From Datura wrightii (taxonomy: Eukaryota; Streptophyta; Magnoliopsida; Solanales; Solanaceae), in the NCBI GenBank assembly GCA_035772735.1, contig JASDFA010000027.1:152146001-152210000 (forward strand): a DNA stretch of 64,000 nucleotides, written 5' to 3'. The notes under the pieces were generated by a model that saw nothing but the letters and a program-made list of their open reading frames with translations, searched no databases and had not been told where the DNA came from. Shown here piece by piece: positions 60,180 to 64,000 of the stretch. The translations under genes and the position numbers were made by a program. How positions within the stretch are numbered: the stretch's first letter is position 1; each line of letters starts with the position of its first letter.

Positions 60180-61144
60180 ATAAAAAAAAAACCTTAATAT
60201 CACGCCAACATTGTGAATAGGTGAGGATATTTCCTTTTCATTTCCTTCTTAGCCTCCAAAGTTACTTCATCGATATTATTATTTGCCATAATACCTTGAC
60301 TGAGGCTACTTTCTTAGTTCAAAGATTCTTGACTTATAGATCAAGAATGGCAACTGGGAACTCTTTATAGGTCATTTCCATAGAAATCTGAACATCATAT
60401 CAAAGGCATAATACGGGTTGGATCTCTTATACACTTCCACAACATCCATATATGAAATACTAGATGGACTACTGCCAACTCTGGCAGCAATTCCAGCTCA
60501 TAGGCTACTTTGCTTATCATGTGGATCATTTCGTAAGGCCCAACATATCTAGGACTCAGTTTGCCCTTCTGGCCAAATCGCATGACACCTTTCATAGGCG
60601 ACACATTCAGGAAGACTCAATCATTAACAACGAACTCTAACGCCCAACAGTGTATGTCAGCATAAGATTTCTATCTACTCAAAACTGTCTGAAATCGATC
60701 TCTAATAAGCTATACTTTGTCAATAGCCTACTACACTAGATCTGGCCCCAATAATTCTATTTTACTAAGCTCAAACCAGCTGATTGGCAATCTACACTTT
60801 CGTCCATATAAAGCTTCATACAAGGCCATCTAAATGCTTGCCTAATAACTATTATTATAGACAAACTCTATCAAGGGAATATACTCATCCCAACTTTTTC
60901 AAAAGTCTAAAATACTGGCACACTACATATCTTCGAGCGTATGAATGGTGCGTTCAACCAGTCCATCTGTTTCGAGATGGAATGTGGTGCTAAGATTTAT
61001 GCGAGTGCCTAGGCCTTTCTGGAATGACTTCTAGAAGTTTTCCATGAACTGAGTGCGTCTATTTGAAATAATGGATAAGGGAACGCCATGTATGCAAACT
61101 ATCACAAGGATATATTGGTACTTCTCAATCTCACATTTTCCGGC
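60180..61144 (-). pseudogene. Element J integrase C-terminal part and chromodomain-like tail (broken)
   Basis: The frame 60604-60395 is the SH3-like part with MSPMKGVMRFGQKGKLSPRYVGPYE and YELELLPEL. Upstream, minus fragments between 61144 and 60620 match the integrase core end (the GLETD region near 60965, the KFRPYKASYKAI-like part near 60800). Downstream a degraded chromodomain-like tail lies near 60340-60190. At about 61145 the coding sequence stops and LTR L begins, so the rest of J is outside or lost. Confidence 0.78.
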
Positions 61145-62807
61145 AAAGTATGCAGTGGATGTTGTCAATAAAGTACCCAATAAAGAGGATGGGGTCGAAC
61201 CCACAGGGAATAAGGTACGAACTAGACTAATGTCGATACTTAAACTTGTTGGTGAGTTATCTCCAAATTTGGGGATTTAAAGGAAAATAATAATAAAACA
61301 AGATTGCAATTGTGGTTGTTATCAAGATTCAAAAATGACTAGGGTAAGTGTTCTCATGGGTTCATAACTACTTCGGGTATACACGCGCGATCAATCCCAA
61401 TGCTTACTTGCAGAACTGATTATTAGGGTTCATCTAAATCACTGGTTCATCCCTATTGGATGACTATAATCAATCACCGGGTCAGGTCTCATGAGCGATT
61501 TCAAACTAACCATTATCAATATATTCCAAATTAACTTTCCTACGGCCGCAGCTCAGGTCATACAATGATCATAAAAAACAACGCTTTTTTGTAATTCTCC
61601 TTTCCTAATCTCTACGTCTCTATGTTCAAGAAAGTAAAGAGCTCGGGAAAGTCCTAACGTTGAGCACCATTAAGAAACATTTAAAGATGAAGAGAATACA
61701 ATAAAAATGCTTAGTATTGGTTTAGAATCACTTTGTGTAACCCTATTTTGTTACTTCACCATGGTTCCCAGAACCCTAGTTGTGGAGGTTTTATCCTCTC
61801 ATGATTGTAAGATTGTAATTGGTATTCATAGAAAAAAACATAATTAAATACTTACAACAATAATTGGAATAAAACCTACATTGAATATTGTTGAATAAAA
61901 TCGAGAACAATTGAGAAAACCAAGTGTTGATCTCAAGAATAGCTCTCTAAAATTTGATAATAATTCACAAACAATTAATTAAAAACCTTCTCACAATGTA
62001 ATCACATGTCTACTAAATCATTTTTTTCTCTAAAAGACACATAAATGATATTTATTTAGATATTAGAAACTTTTTCCTAAGCTAATAGTGTAATTTCCAT
62101 ATCTGGCGCTGACTCATCCAATGACTAGTCATATGACTTGTAACAAGATTGTATGGGTTGTACCTTGCTCTCGTATGTTCCTTTGCTGCTGTAGAATTGA
62201 TTAAGTGTAGGCAACTCATACAACTCGTACCATGATCCTAAGAGTCGTACAATCCATTTGTGGCTTGGCTCTGAGAACTTTGACATCTTCTGAAGATTTC
62301 TACAAGTGTCGTGGTACACCTCGTACCTTGCTCCTACGAATCATATTTTCTTGTTGAATCTTGAGTTCTGCCAAGTCTTTAATAATCACTGAAGCTCCGC
62401 AAAGCTTCTAGTATGGGCCGTAGGTAGATACTACAATCTATGGATTCCACCCATACCAGGAGACTTCTTGTGCGAATTTTCTCTAATGTTTCCCACGACT
62501 TCAGTTACAGCTCGTACCATCTTCATACGGCTCCTACTGAGAGTCGTACTTTTCCATTGTATTGTTTCAGCCTTCTAAGATTTTCCACGAGTCTCAATAC
62601 GGCTCGTACAATCAAACTACAACCTATACTAAGATCAGTACTTGGCTGATTTTTTGCTTTTTTCTGCATCGTTTGCATATTTTTGCTCCAACACCTATTT
62701 TTCTTATAAACAGAGTAAAAACACCTCATATCTGTATAAACATACCTAAGTCCATACTATTTTCTTAGTTTTAAGCATCGAAAGTGCTATAAACTCACAG
62801 CACATCA
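61145..62807 (-). repeat. LTR L: 3' LTR of a K/S-family element, 3' end truncated
   Basis: It is the reverse complement of S (44085-45703) from about base 1585 back to base 1. The right end is intact (..CACATCA at 62807, matching the start TGATGTG of S). The left end lacks about 30 bases including the TGATAATGC terminus. It may have been trimmed at the junction with J. Open frames inside do not look like proteins. Confidence 0.8.
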
Positions 62808-64000
62808 ATGCCCTCAACTTAAGACTTTCGCATGTCCTTAGGCAAAGAAAACTAGAAATGATGCTTAACTAGAAAATAAACCTAGGATGCTACAACCTAC
62901 ATCAATCAAAATCTGCAACATAAACTTAAACAACTTTTGACCCTTTTTCCTGTAATCTAAATCAGCATATGCAAATCAAGTAACCACAAACCATGATAAA
63001 CAAGGATGAAGATATATCATCTAGTTACTAGCTGATAGTCAAGTCATTACCAGTGCTCTTAACACGGACAACTGGAAGAATAAAACACAAATCATGTACC
63101 CTCATAGTAAATAAAGTCCCCACTCAAATATATATAAAAATATGAAACATGGGACTAAATCAGTAATACTCTCAATCTCACAAGGAAGTTCCAAATACTG
63201 CACATCGGATACCATAGACTTGCCCTTATTTTTATTACTTCGGCTCTTCGAACAGTCAGGATAGGATCACTATAGGACTTGATTAAGCTTGTAATGTAGG
63301 CTTTCGGGATGGGTATGGAAAATATGAACTTTTTAGTGACTAAATCCCCCTTTGCTCTACATACACATGGCTCAACATTTCACTTATTTCACCCTTTTCA
63401 CGTTTTCAGCTTTTTTCTCCATTTTCTTCATTTTTATGCAATGGTATGGGTGCGGTGTGTTTTCAACTTTTTATTCATTTTTCTCTTTTTGTATCTCCTT
63501 TTCAACTTTTTTCTTTTTCAGCTCTCTTTTTTTCTACTTTTGTCACACCACATCTCATTTTAACCCCTTTTTTTTTCCTTTTCCACCTCCCCATGATCTA
63601 CGCACCCCTAATCTAGCCACCCTCAACTTAGGAATTTTTTCTAGGTTGAGGTTCACAATGTCCAAGGAGGTACCAGGGCCAAAATAGATGCACTCTAAAA
63701 AATGGGTAAGGTTAATCAGTTAATCAACGAAAAATGATTCATTTTAGGCTCTAAATCGGGATCAAGGGAATCATATTGTCCTAATAGGGTAATTTAAGCT
63801 TAAATAGGCTAAACGAAAACTACCCATGATCCTTTCCTAACAAACCATCCTAAAACCTATATAAAGACCAACAGGAAAGTTCTAGATCCTCTACGAAGCA
63901 TTGAACTAGGTATAGACCTCACTCACTCATGGTACATGTTTTGCATTCATTCTACCTGTCTGATTTATACATGGCTAACTATAACTACTCATGATAAAAC
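62808..64000 (-). other. 3' non-coding tail of the element carrying LTR L
   Basis: Reading minus, AAGTTGAGGGCAT lies next to the LTR start and can serve as polypurine tract, so this stretch is internal rather than flank. It has no gene. 63370-63600 is pyrimidine-rich on the plus strand and resembles parts of the T tail (12800-13100), for example a GTAATGTAGGCT-like block near 63290 against 12675. The two open frames there (63309-63563 and 63352-63687) follow from low complexity. The element continues past the window. Confidence 0.6.

Noticed and set aside
63309..63687. Open frames of 84 and 111 codons rich in phenylalanine and leucine
   Set aside because: They come from a pyrimidine-rich low-complexity stretch in the non-coding tail of L. 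The apparent membrane segments are a composition effect.

Overview
This window looks like plant nuclear heterochromatin, probably from a Solanaceae species such as pepper, tomato or a relative. That assignment rests on the style of the retrotransposon families and is inference. I find no convincing host gene, rRNA, tRNA, CRISPR array or organellar segment. Nearly every recognisable stretch is a decayed LTR retrotransposon, and the elements are nested inside one another. Two groups dominate. The first is Ty3/gypsy elements of Tekay/Del (chromovirus) type: 2.1-2.7 kb LTRs starting TGT and ending ACA, a primer binding site (PBS) matching initiator tRNA-Met, CCHC gag, protease-RT-RNase H-integrase, and a C-terminal chromodomain-like tail. 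The second is TAT/Athila-like elements, with LTRs starting TGAT and ending ATCA and gag-protease of the 'DLGAS..NLMPL' type.

Layout from left to right. Positions 1-511 and 9327-9655 are the two halves of a TGAT..ATCA LTR (K) split by a complete minus-strand chromovirus A (512-9321, target-site duplication GATGA). K sits in a chromovirus LTR remnant (9656-9884). 9885-10674 is unresolved flank. 10675-52237 is one minus-strand TAT/Athila-like element T: left LTR 10675-12107, long non-coding tail, protease and gag, then a 34 kb insertion, then the gag start, PBS and right LTR 50817-52237. The insertion is chromovirus E (16432-50482, plus, TSD ATGGC), which lies inside the gag reading frame of T. 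E is itself split by chromovirus F (22038-46662, plus, TSD AGAAT). The 3' LTR of F is broken by chromovirus G (29510 to about 46318, minus). The gag of G is broken by chromovirus H (36517-43594, minus). The right LTR of G carries a solo LTR S (44085-45703, TSD GAGTC).

Right of T, 52238-55285 is unresolved flank followed by the gag-protease part of a second TAT/Athila-like element U. Then come a 5'-truncated plus-strand chromovirus W (55286-57354), a minus-strand gypsy element J (LTR 57355-60092 plus integrase tail to about 61144), and a third K/S-family LTR, L (61145-62807), with its non-coding tail running off the window at 64000.

All coding regions are pseudogenes, broken by stops, frameshifts and deletions. 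The genes do not work together as a pathway. What the window preserves is an insertion history, readable from intact target-site duplications, with deletion scars from illegitimate repair and C-to-T decay typical of methylated silent DNA. The most useful observations are the dated nest itself, two TAT/Athila-like elements that carry gag-protease joined directly to the 3' tail with no polymerase, and a filler-DNA repair scar in one LTR of A. I found no evidence of a novel functional system.
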